From contig CAZDOS010000031.1 of NCBI GenBank assembly GCA_964507095.1, positions 1 through 21,100 of the forward strand: a DNA stretch of 21,100 nt, given 5' to 3'. Below are positions 15,299 through 21,100 of the stretch, piece by piece. Positions within the stretch are counted from its first letter, which is position 1. Each line of letters starts with the position of its first letter. The notes beneath the pieces were generated by a model. That model did no database searches and was not told the DNA's origin. It saw only the letters and a list, made by a program, of their open reading frames with translations. The DNA is from RGIG3102 sp964507095. Lineage in GTDB: Bacteria; Bacillota; Clostridia; Oscillospirales; Ruminococcaceae. Made by a program: the position numbers and the translations under genes.

Positions 15299-16384
15299 TT
15301 AATACTGATCCTGCGTGGACTGCAGATACTTCTTGACCATCAAGGCTACCTTGAACACTATGGCGTCATCGAACTTTCTGAGATCGAGACCCGTTATCTT
15401 CCTGATCTTTTCAAGACGGTAGACCAGAGTATTCCTGTGGACGAACAGTCCTCTTGACGTTTCAGACACGTTCAGGTTGTTCTCGAAGAAGGACTGGATC
15501 GTGAAAAGCGTCTCCTGATCCAGGCTCTCGATGGAACCCTGCTTGAAGACTTCCTTGAGGAACATGTCGCATAGAGTGGTCGGAAGCTGATATATGAGTC
15601 TTGCAATACCAAGGTTGTCATAGCTTACGATAGACCTTTCGGTATCGAATACCTTGGCGACCTCGAGAGCTATCTGGGCTTCCTTGAATGAAGCGGCCAG
15701 ATCCTTGATGTTCGAAGCCGGGGTTCCGATTCCGACTACAGCCTTGATATAGTACTCAACGTTCAGCGTATCGACTATTGAAGCCGCAAGCTTCTCGATG
15801 TCCTTGGTGTCTATTCCCTTCTTCAGTTCCTTGACAAGGACTGTATCCGTCTCATTGGCATCGAACACGAAATCCTTCTGCTTGTCAGGGAAGATGTTCT
15901 GAATGACCTCATAGGTGGACATGTCTTTCTGCCGGGCAACTCTGATTATGAGGACTACCCTCGGAGTGTCTCCGGAGAAATGCATCTCCCTTGCTCGCGC
16001 ATATATGTCACCGGGCATGATGTTGTCCATGACGACATTCTTGACGAAATTGAGCTTGTCCAGCTTTTCGTCGTGATACTGCAGAAGGTTCTGCAGAGAG
16101 ACGGCGATCAGACCCGCAAATCTGTCCCGGGTAGAATCCTCTCCCTCGACAAATGCGTAATAGTCGTTCCTCTTGGAATTTGAAAAGCCCTTGAATGTGT
16201 ATCTGTTTCTTATGAATGACCAGTTATTTGCCAGTCTTTCAGCCTGTACACCGTCCTTGACAGTGTCTATCTGGCTGTTGTCGCTGCAGGCAATTACCGT
16301 TCCCGTCTCATCGACTACTCCGATCGTCCTGCCGACCGTATCCTTCATCTGCTGGATTACTGTCTGAAACATTCTGTTTGACAT
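15299..16384 (-). CDS. CdaR/PucR-family transcriptional regulator
   Basis: A 361-aa cytoplasmic regulator. The C-terminal segment (about 300-352) is the PucR-type helix-turn-helix, with NVSETSRGLFVHRNTLVYRL followed by KIRKITGLDL. The middle region (about 130-260, GTPASNIKDLAASFKEAQIALE) resembles the degenerate GGDEF-like domain of CdaR proteins. The N-terminus (VGRTIGVVDETGTVIACSD) looks like a PAS-like or sugar-diacid recognition domain, but the ligand cannot be predicted: no sugar-acid genes are nearby and related regulators serve many pathways. It has its own promoter and a perfect palindrome in its leader, which suggests autoregulation. A GGAGG site sits 15 bases before the ATG, with a closer GAGAAG. 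It is separated from ftsE by a hairpin and is probably functionally independent of it. Confidence 0.88.
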   Translation of the reverse strand: MSNRMFQTVIQQMKDTVGRTIGVVDETGTVIACSDNSQIDTVKDGVQAERLANNWSFIRNRYTFKGFSNSKRNDYYAFVEGEDSTRDRFAGLIAVSLQNLLQYHDEKLDKLNFVKNVVMDNIMPGDIYARAREMHFSGDTPRVVLIIRVARQKDMSTYEVIQNIFPDKQKDFVFDANETDTVLVKELKKGIDTKDIEKLAASIVDTLNVEYYIKAVVGIGTPASNIKDLAASFKEAQIALEVAKVFDTERSIVSYDNLGIARLIYQLPTTLCDMFLKEVFKQGSIESLDQETLFTIQSFFENNLNVSETSRGLFVHRNTLVYRLEKIRKITGLDLRKFDDAIVFKVALMVKKYLQSTQDQY

Positions 16385-16404
16385 ATATCTTCTCTGTTGC
16401 CTCC

Positions 16405-16422
16405 ATTGTTAAATTTAACAAT
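16405..16422. promoter_or_regulatory. Perfect 18-bp palindrome, candidate operator in the cdaR-like leader
   Basis: ATTGTTAAATTTAACAAT is identical to its own reverse complement. It lies just downstream of the promoter at 16444-16472, roughly +15 to +32 of the transcript, and abuts the GGAGG of the gene. A dimeric repressor, possibly the encoded regulator itself, could bind here. Confidence 0.5.
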
Positions 16423-16443
16423 AAAACATGATAGCTAATTAGT

Positions 16444-16472
16444 ATTTTACACAATGCGAATACAAAATGCAA
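16444..16472 (-). promoter_or_regulatory. Sigma-A-type promoter of the cdaR-like gene
   Basis: On the minus strand TTGCAT (16472-16467) and TAAAAT (16449-16444) are separated by 17 bases, giving a leader of about 50 bases. The remaining bases up to the rsuA terminator (about 16473-16620) are AT-rich and hold no gene that I can see. Confidence 0.7.
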
Positions 16473-16619
16473 CAGATTATTACAAAAAAAGCTACTGTTT
16501 TATGTGCAAAACATAAAAACATATGTCAAATGTCATAGAATTGAACCTGGGCTATTATACACATTAATTGTGACCTGAGTATTAATTCGATGTGAAGATA
16601 AGCTTACAGAGTGGTTACA

Positions 16620-16661
16620 AAGCAAAAAGCGGAAACGGCTGAATCCTTCAGTCTTTCCGCT
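16620..16661 (-). terminator. Rho-independent terminator of the reductase-rsuA unit
   Basis: On the minus strand an AGCGGAAA / TTTCCGCT stem (16661-16654 with 16635-16628) is extended by an inner CTGAA / TTCAG stem and followed by TTTTTGCTTT. The 5' arm overlaps the last codons and stop of the pseudouridine synthase gene. Confidence 0.88.
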
Positions 16662-17361
16662 CTTCCTTTATTCTCTTTACTTCATCTGCCGTCAGCTTTC
16701 TGAAAGCGCCCGGCTCAAGATCCCCGTCCAGTTCCAGACCCCCTATCGACAGCCTGTGAAGGCCTGTCACGCCCAGGGAAAACTCGCCGAACATCCTTTT
16801 GATCTGGTGATATATGCCCTGACTTATCTCGACGATGCCTGACGTTCCGCCCTCCTTTGCAATGAGATCAGCCTTTTTCAGGACTGTCCCGTCACTGAGC
16901 GTCATCCCGCCGCGGAACCGCCGGATCACTTCGCCCGTTATCGGTCCGTCCACTGTGACCGCATACCTTTTTACCACATGCTTTGACGGGCTGAGGATGT
17001 CATGTGCAAAGGCGCCGTCATCAGTGAGCAGAACGAAACCTGTGGAATCGATATCCAGTCTCCCGGCCGGAAACATCTTTCTTTTGGGATATACGTCCCT
17101 GACCAGGTCTACGACCGTCTCTGCCCTGTCTTTGGTCGAGCAAACGACACCGGCGGGCTTGTTCATCATAAGATATATGAACTCTTCGTATTCCAGTTCC
17201 TGTCCGTCCACTGCAACGAGGTCTTCGTCATCGACCCTCATGTCGGCCTGTTTGACCAAAGCTCCGTTGACGGTGACTCTCCCCGAGGTTATCACTTTCC
17301 TTGAGTCGCTTCTTGAAAGCTCAAGGGCAGACGAAATGTATTTGTCCAGTCTGATGCTCAT
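16648..17361 (-). CDS. rsuA: 16S rRNA pseudouridine synthase, RsuA family
   Basis: This 237-aa protein isomerises a uridine in rRNA, most likely U516 of 16S rRNA by family membership. It has an N-terminal S4 RNA-binding domain (about 1-55, RLDKYISSAL and SGRVTVNG) and a catalytic domain with the GRLDIDSTG motif, whose D103 is the catalytic aspartate. MMNKPAGVVCS (65-75), VKRYAVTVDG and GIYHQIKRMF further support the RsuA/RluB/E/F group. RluB or RluF cannot be excluded, but overall length fits RsuA. Its ATG overlaps the stop of the upstream flavoprotein gene in an ATGA junction. The last codons form part of the terminator stem. Confidence 0.92.
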   Translation of the reverse strand: MSIRLDKYISSALELSRSDSRKVITSGRVTVNGALVKQADMRVDDEDLVAVDGQELEYEEFIYLMMNKPAGVVCSTKDRAETVVDLVRDVYPKRKMFPAGRLDIDSTGFVLLTDDGAFAHDILSPSKHVVKRYAVTVDGPITGEVIRRFRGGMTLSDGTVLKKADLIAKEGGTSGIVEISQGIYHQIKRMFGEFSLGVTGLHRLSIGGLELDGDLEPGAFRKLTADEVKRIKEERKD

Positions 17362-17918
17362 TTCCGTTTATTCAAAAGCTCTGCCATGTTGTCGGCCACC
17401 GCGTTCACGACCGTAAAGAAGCGCTCATTCTTTTCTTCAACCATCTTCATTGTCAGTGTAGGATATCCCATCGCGCTGACAATAGGCATCTGGCATGTGT
17501 TGAAATATCTGTAGATCCCCATCAGGGCAGTTTCCGCTCCCATGGTGTTGCATATGGTGACTGCAGCGGCAGGCTTTCCCTTGAAGAGCTGGCTTGCAAC
17601 CGTTCTCGAATAGAATATCCTGTCAAACGCATTGCATAACGCGCCGTTAGGTCCCCCGAAGAAAACGGGTGCACAGACCACGAGGCCGTCTGAAGCCTGG
17701 ATCCTGTCAGCAAGATCGTTTACTAGATCGTCATCCTGTATGCATCTGTCAGTCTTAAGGCAGCTGTAACAGGACAGGCACCCTTTTATGTTGCCCTTTC
17801 CGAGCCAGTATATCTCCGAATCGATCCCCATCTCTGAGAATCTTTCTGCAAGTGCAGCTGCGGCCCGCGCGTTATGGCCGTTCCCGTTTGGACTCGAATT
17901 GATAATCAATACTTTCAT
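17358..17918 (-). CDS. Flavodoxin-fold NAD(P)H-dependent oxidoreductase, iron-sulfur flavoprotein type
   Basis: This 186-aa protein starts MKVLIINSSPNGNGHNARAA, the FMN-phosphate loop of the NADPH-dependent FMN reductase family. GLVVCAPVFFGGPNGALCNAFDR (78-100) is the second FMN contact region. A compact cysteine motif, C47-x2-C50-x2-C53-x5-C59, matches the spacing seen in iron-sulfur flavoproteins (Isf), where it binds a 4Fe-4S cluster. Cluster binding here is inferred. It may move electrons between NAD(P)H or ferredoxin and an unknown acceptor. It forms a two-gene unit with rsuA through an ATGA overlap, a pairing with no obvious shared pathway. The ribosome binding site is weak (AGG), and I see no clear promoter on this strand in the 132-base gap shared with coaX. 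Confidence 0.87.
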   Translation of the reverse strand: MKVLIINSSPNGNGHNARAAAALAERFSEMGIDSEIYWLGKGNIKGCLSCYSCLKTDRCIQDDDLVNDLADRIQASDGLVVCAPVFFGGPNGALCNAFDRIFYSRTVASQLFKGKPAAAVTICNTMGAETALMGIYRYFNTCQMPIVSAMGYPTLTMKMVEEKNERFFTVVNAVADNMAELLNKRK

Positions 17919-17964
17919 ATTTCGACCTATTCATAAAAAGAATTTATGCCTGTATAACAGAATA

Positions 17965-17993
17965 TTGTGATTTTTATAACGGCATGATATAAT
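17965..17993 (+). promoter_or_regulatory. Sigma-A-type promoter with extended -10, for coaX
   Basis: TTGTGA (17965-17970), a 17-base spacer and TATAAT (17988-17993) preceded by TGA form an extended -10 promoter, 57 bases before the coaX ATG. Confidence 0.8.
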
Positions 17994-18050
17994 CTATCCG
18001 TATTCTGATTTTAGCATACTCAGCGTTAACTTGAAAGTGAGGGAAACGAA

Positions 18051-18830
18051 ATGATCCTTTGTTTTGACATTGGAAATACCGACATAGATGTCGGCGTTTT
18101 TGAAAACGATTCTCTTTCAAAGACATTCAGGATAGATTATGTTAAAGGCCAGCAGAGCTGGGAATACGTAGAACCTATCAAGAGAAGGCTCCGGGATAAC
18201 GGTATAGGGATCGACGAGGTGGAGGACTGCATCCTCTGCAGCGTTGTTCACAACACCACCCAGGGCTTTTTTGTTGCCCTGAACGAGGTCTTCGGCTTTA
18301 ATCCCAAGATGTTCACCAACGACCGGGTCGTTGACATGAAGGTCAAAATAAGGAATCCTCAGGAGGTCGGTACGGATATAGTCGCAAGTTGCCTCGCAGT
18401 ACGAGAAAAGTACTCTTTCCCTGCCATCGTCGTCGACATGGGCACCGCAACGACAGTTACGGCAATGGATGAAGAAGGCAGCATTCTCGGAGTATCGATC
18501 CTCACAGGCGTCATTACGTCACTGAACGCCCTTCATGACAGAACGGGTCTTCCTGTCAATCCTGACCTTCCGATCCCAGAAAAAGCTATCGGCACTGACA
18601 CTCCGAAATCGATTGCCAGCGGAGCGGTATTCGGACGGGCGGCCATGATGGACGGCATGATAGACAGATTCAAGGCTGAGATGGGCTGTGACGCGACCGT
18701 TTATGCGACAGGAGGCGTTTCCAAGGTAATCTTTCCTCTCTGCAGGAACAAGGCAGTCATCAATAATGACCTGCTTCTGGAAGGCATGTACTGCTATCAT
18801 CTCAGAAGCAAGTGCGACCTTAAGAGATGA
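18051..18830 (+). CDS. coaX: Type III pantothenate kinase
   Basis: CoaX phosphorylates pantothenate, the first step of coenzyme A synthesis. The 259-aa length is normal. It has the ASKHA-fold ATP loop at the start (FDIGNTDIDVGVF, 5-17), the VGTD motif with the presumed catalytic D109, and VDMGTATTVTA (128-138). GVSILTGVITSLNALHDRTGLP and the IGTDTPKSIASGAVFG segment further mark the family. Departures are visible: the usual A/G-D-R-x-x-N after the catalytic Asp reads GTDIVAS, losing Arg and Asn, and the first motif has Asp11 where Asn or His is common. It is probably functional but divergent. GAGGGAA precedes the ATG. It is the first gene of a three-gene plus-strand run; in other Firmicutes coaX often neighbours housekeeping genes, so the context says little. 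Confidence 0.88.
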   Translation: MILCFDIGNTDIDVGVFENDSLSKTFRIDYVKGQQSWEYVEPIKRRLRDNGIGIDEVEDCILCSVVHNTTQGFFVALNEVFGFNPKMFTNDRVVDMKVKIRNPQEVGTDIVASCLAVREKYSFPAIVVDMGTATTVTAMDEEGSILGVSILTGVITSLNALHDRTGLPVNPDLPIPEKAIGTDTPKSIASGAVFGRAAMMDGMIDRFKAEMGCDATVYATGGVSKVIFPLCRNKAVINNDLLLEGMYCYHLRSKCDLKR

Positions 18831-18841
18831 GGGGCTGAAAT

Positions 18842-19204
18842 ATGATATTCATCTGGTATCCGAGATGCTCCACGTGTCAGAAAGCAAAGAAATGGCTGGA
18901 TGAGCATGGGATAGCATACACGGCAAGACACATTAAGGAGGACAACCCTTCCCTGGAGGAACTCGGGAAGTGGTACTCCGAAAACGATATCCCGCTGAAA
19001 AAGTTCTTCAACACGAGCGGGATGCTCTACAGGGATCTGGGTCTCAAGGACCGTCTGCCCCGGATGAGCGACGAAGAAAAACTAAAGCTTCTGTCCACGG
19101 ACGGCATGCTCGTCAAGAGACCTGTAATCCTCCGAAATGACGGAAAGATAATTCTGGGCTTCTCCGAAAAGGCATACGAAGAAGCGTTCAAACCAGAGGC
19201 ATAA
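18842..19204 (+). CDS. ArsC/Spx-family thioredoxin-fold protein
   Basis: A 120-aa cytoplasmic protein with the ArsC/Spx fold: MIFIWYPRCSTCQKAKKWL gives a redox CxxC (C9, C12), and VKRPVIL is the conserved R-P-V segment near the C-terminus. It could be a glutaredoxin-like arsenate reductase homologue (YffB/YusI type) or, less likely, an Spx-type RNA polymerase-binding regulator; sequence alone does not decide. No arsB or arsR lies nearby, so true arsenate detoxification is unlikely. The start codon is 11 bases after the coaX stop, which itself forms part of the ribosome binding site (TGAGGGG, 18828-18834). Confidence 0.9.
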   Translation: MIFIWYPRCSTCQKAKKWLDEHGIAYTARHIKEDNPSLEELGKWYSENDIPLKKFFNTSGMLYRDLGLKDRLPRMSDEEKLKLLSTDGMLVKRPVILRNDGKIILGFSEKAYEEAFKPEA

Positions 19205-19216
19205 GGAGAAATACTA

Positions 19217-21034
19217 ATGACCATTTTTGATGCTTTGACTCTGTTCGGCGGACTTGCGATGTTCCTGTACGGAATGCGCATAATGGGAGCCGCGTTGAGA
19301 GAGAGCTCATCAGGTACGCTGAAGAATGCACTTGACAGCGTTACCAACAATTTCTTTAAGGCATTCCTGCTTGGAACCGGACTTACCGCTTTGATACAAT
19401 CCTCGACCGCAACCATAGTCATAACTTCAGGACTTGTCGGCGCAGGCATCCTTTCCGTCCATCAGTCTCTCGGGATCGTCGTCGGAGCCAATGTCGGTAC
19501 AACCGTCACCGGACAGATCATAAGACTGATAGACCTGAACACAGGAAGCGGAGCTTCCTGGCTGCAGTTCTTCAAGCCTTCGACGCTTGCGCCTATCGCG
19601 CTCATAATAGGCATAATATTCATTATGGGCGTCAAGGCAAAGAACTCACAGAACATAGGAAACATAGCCATGGGCTTTGGAATCCTGTTCATGGGACTGC
19701 TGACAATGACAGATGCCGTTGACCGGGTATCTTCCTCACCTGTTGTGGAGTCCCTTCTCAGAGGCCTGGGAGACAATCCTGTGATTGGTTATCTCACCGG
19801 TGCAGGCATAGCCTTCGTGCTTCAGAGCTCTTCAGCGACCATAGGTATACTGCAGGCGTTCTCCGCTTCCGGACTTCTGACCTTCAAGGCCATATATGCC
19901 GTCATCGCCGGCGTATATCTCGGAGACTGCGTCACTACTGCCATAGTGTGCTGGATAGGTTCTAACCGGGATACAAAGCGCGTAGGCGTCATCAACATCT
20001 GCTATAACCTGGCAAAGACGGCATTCGTATTCATATCCATCTTCATCGCGCGCCGCTTCGGTCTGATTGACGGCCTGTGGAACGCGACTGCCAACTCCGG
20101 TCTGATTGCAAACACGAACACATTCTTCAATCTCGTATGTGCCTTTGCTCTGTTCCCGATCATGAACATCCTTGAAAAGATCGGCTACAGGATCATTCCT
20201 GACGAAAAGGCCCCGGAGAACAAATACCAGGAGCGTTTCGATGCACTCAATCCTGCCTTCGCAGATACTCCCGCCATTGCTCTGAGAAGCTGTTACGACA
20301 TGCTCAATACCGCATTCGGCCTTGCAGACAAGAATATCAAGCTGGCATTTTCACTGCTTGACGGATACGATGAAAAGGTGCACAAGGAAATCACGGATGA
20401 TGAACAGTACATCGACCGGATGACCGACCGGCTTAGGAAATACACCGTAGAACTCCTGCCGCATTTCCATGAGGAAATACATATCAGCATTCTGAACCAG
20501 TATTTCAAGGTCACGACTGAGTTCGAGCACCTGGGTGACCAGGCAGTAAGCATCGCGGATATAGCGAGAACTCTGTACAACGACTCCAAGCCGTTCTCAA
20601 ACGCGGCTCTCAACGAGCTCAAGGTGCTCAGGAGCGTTGTGGATGACATGATGAATGCTTCTAAGCTGGCTTTCGAAAAACGAGACGTGAATGCAGCCTA
20701 TAGGATAGAACCTCTGGAGCAGGTCGTCAGCGAGATCATAGAGCGGCTCAAGCTCAAGCACCTTCAGAGAATGGGCGCGGGAGAATGCAGCGTTTATGCC
20801 GATGCCTACTACATGAACCTTCTGTCCAACGTCCAGCGTATCGCAGATGTGTGCTCCAATATCGGTCTTGCAACGATAATAAGGGTACACCCTGAACTTG
20901 CGGATCAGGAACACTCCTATGTGGATAACCTGCACGAAGAGTCCTTCGGCCGGTATGATAAGGAATATGTGACTTCCAGAGACAAGTACATGGGCATGCT
21001 CAACGAAATGAAGACACTGAACCGGGAGTGCTGA
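19217..21034 (+). CDS. Na+/Pi cotransporter family protein with C-terminal PhoU-like domain
   Basis: A 605-aa membrane protein of the NptA/YjbB type, which moves phosphate with sodium (direction is not certain for bacterial members). The membrane part (about 1-325) has two internal repeats, each with the family's signature: QSSTAT (61-66) and QSSSAT (203-208). GANVGTTVTG (90-99) follows the first repeat, and GVYLGDCVTT, with its expected G/N-x-G-T site changed to LGDC, follows the second. The cytoplasmic tail (about 350-605) is a PhoU-like helical domain, with EHLGDQA (436-442) matching the metal-binding E-x-x-G-D-x-A motif. TAAGGAG (19202-19208), containing the upstream stop codon, lies 8 bases before the ATG. 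It ends 12 bases before the presumed insertion sequence boundary, and no intrinsic terminator is visible after the stop. Confidence 0.94.
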   Translation: MTIFDALTLFGGLAMFLYGMRIMGAALRESSSGTLKNALDSVTNNFFKAFLLGTGLTALIQSSTATIVITSGLVGAGILSVHQSLGIVVGANVGTTVTGQIIRLIDLNTGSGASWLQFFKPSTLAPIALIIGIIFIMGVKAKNSQNIGNIAMGFGILFMGLLTMTDAVDRVSSSPVVESLLRGLGDNPVIGYLTGAGIAFVLQSSSATIGILQAFSASGLLTFKAIYAVIAGVYLGDCVTTAIVCWIGSNRDTKRVGVINICYNLAKTAFVFISIFIARRFGLIDGLWNATANSGLIANTNTFFNLVCAFALFPIMNILEKIGYRIIPDEKAPENKYQERFDALNPAFADTPAIALRSCYDMLNTAFGLADKNIKLAFSLLDGYDEKVHKEITDDEQYIDRMTDRLRKYTVELLPHFHEEIHISILNQYFKVTTEFEHLGDQAVSIADIARTLYNDSKPFSNAALNELKVLRSVVDDMMNASKLAFEKRDVNAAYRIEPLEQVVSEIIERLKLKHLQRMGAGECSVYADAYYMNLLSNVQRIADVCSNIGLATIIRVHPELADQEHSYVDNLHEESFGRYDKEYVTSRDKYMGMLNEMKTLNREC

Positions 21035-21046
21035 GATCAAACAATA

Positions 21047-21100
21047 GGCTCTATGTCAAATGTTGGGGTAGAGCAATAAGAACAAACAGTTGGTTCCCAG
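21047..21100. mobile_element. Probable terminal inverted repeat of an ISL3-like insertion sequence, cut by the window
   Basis: The sequence from 21047 starts GGCTCTATGTCAAATGTTGG, which resembles the GGCTCT(T/A)TGTCAA ends I know from ISL3-family elements of Firmicutes. The eight bases just before it (AAACAATA, 21039-21046) are AT-rich and of the right length for an ISL3 target duplication, whose second copy would lie outside the window. GCTCTA and TAGAGC (21048-21053 and 21069-21074) form a short subterminal inverted repeat. No part of a transposase gene is visible. Confidence 0.5.

Noticed and set aside
16522..16533. TATGTCAAATGT shared with the presumed IS end at 21052-21063
   Set aside because: Many 12-base matches are expected by chance within 21 kb, and the flanks do not match, so it is not evidence for an IS remnant upstream of the regulator gene.

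Overview
This window comes from an anaerobic Firmicute, most likely one of the Clostridia. The evidence is a flavodiiron protein, formate-tetrahydrofolate ligase, a CdaR/PucR-type regulator, a FtsEX/M23/Ctp cluster, a nifZ-thiI pair, a SpoIID-family domain, strong GGAGG ribosome binding sites and sigma-A-like promoters. I cannot name the genus. About 95% is coding, and no stretch longer than 300 bases lacks a gene. I see no rRNA, tRNA, riboswitch or CRISPR array.

Layout. (1) 1-8430, minus strand: one tightly packed seven-gene run transcribed from a promoter at about 8463-8492. In transcription order it holds an unknown acidic 106-aa protein, a cysteine desulfurase (NifZ-like), ThiI, a 1088-aa CinA/SpoIID fusion, threonine aldolase, a nitroreductase and a flavodiiron protein cut by the window edge. 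(2) 8525-11032, plus strand: fhs, then a DUF937-like gene, each with its own near-consensus promoter, closed by a strong bidirectional terminator. (3) 11063-15206, minus strand: ftsE-ftsX-M23 hydrolase-Ctp-like protein, the machinery that links ATP hydrolysis at the division site to septal peptidoglycan cleavage. (4) 15299-16472, minus strand: a CdaR/PucR-type regulator with its own promoter and a perfect 18-bp palindrome in its leader. (5) 16620-17918, minus strand: an iron-sulfur-flavoprotein-like reductase coupled to a 16S rRNA pseudouridine synthase, ending in a terminator. (6) 17965-21034, plus strand: coaX, an ArsC/Spx-family thioredoxin-fold protein and a Na/Pi cotransporter with a PhoU-like tail. 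The last 54 bases look like the terminal inverted repeat of an ISL3-type insertion sequence.

The most unusual content is at the cell envelope. The protein at 2499-5765 joins a complete cytoplasmic CinA enzyme, through one membrane helix, to an outside part made of a class B sortase-like fold that has lost its whole catalytic triad, a serine-rich stalk and a SpoIID-type peptidoglycan lytic domain. An in-frame ATG with an ideal Shine-Dalgarno site lies just before the membrane helix, so a short CinA-less form may also be made. Separately, the Ctp-like protein of the ftsEX cluster has Tyr where the S41 catalytic Ser should be. It is probably a non-proteolytic PDZ scaffold beside an M23 hydrolase whose zinc site is intact.
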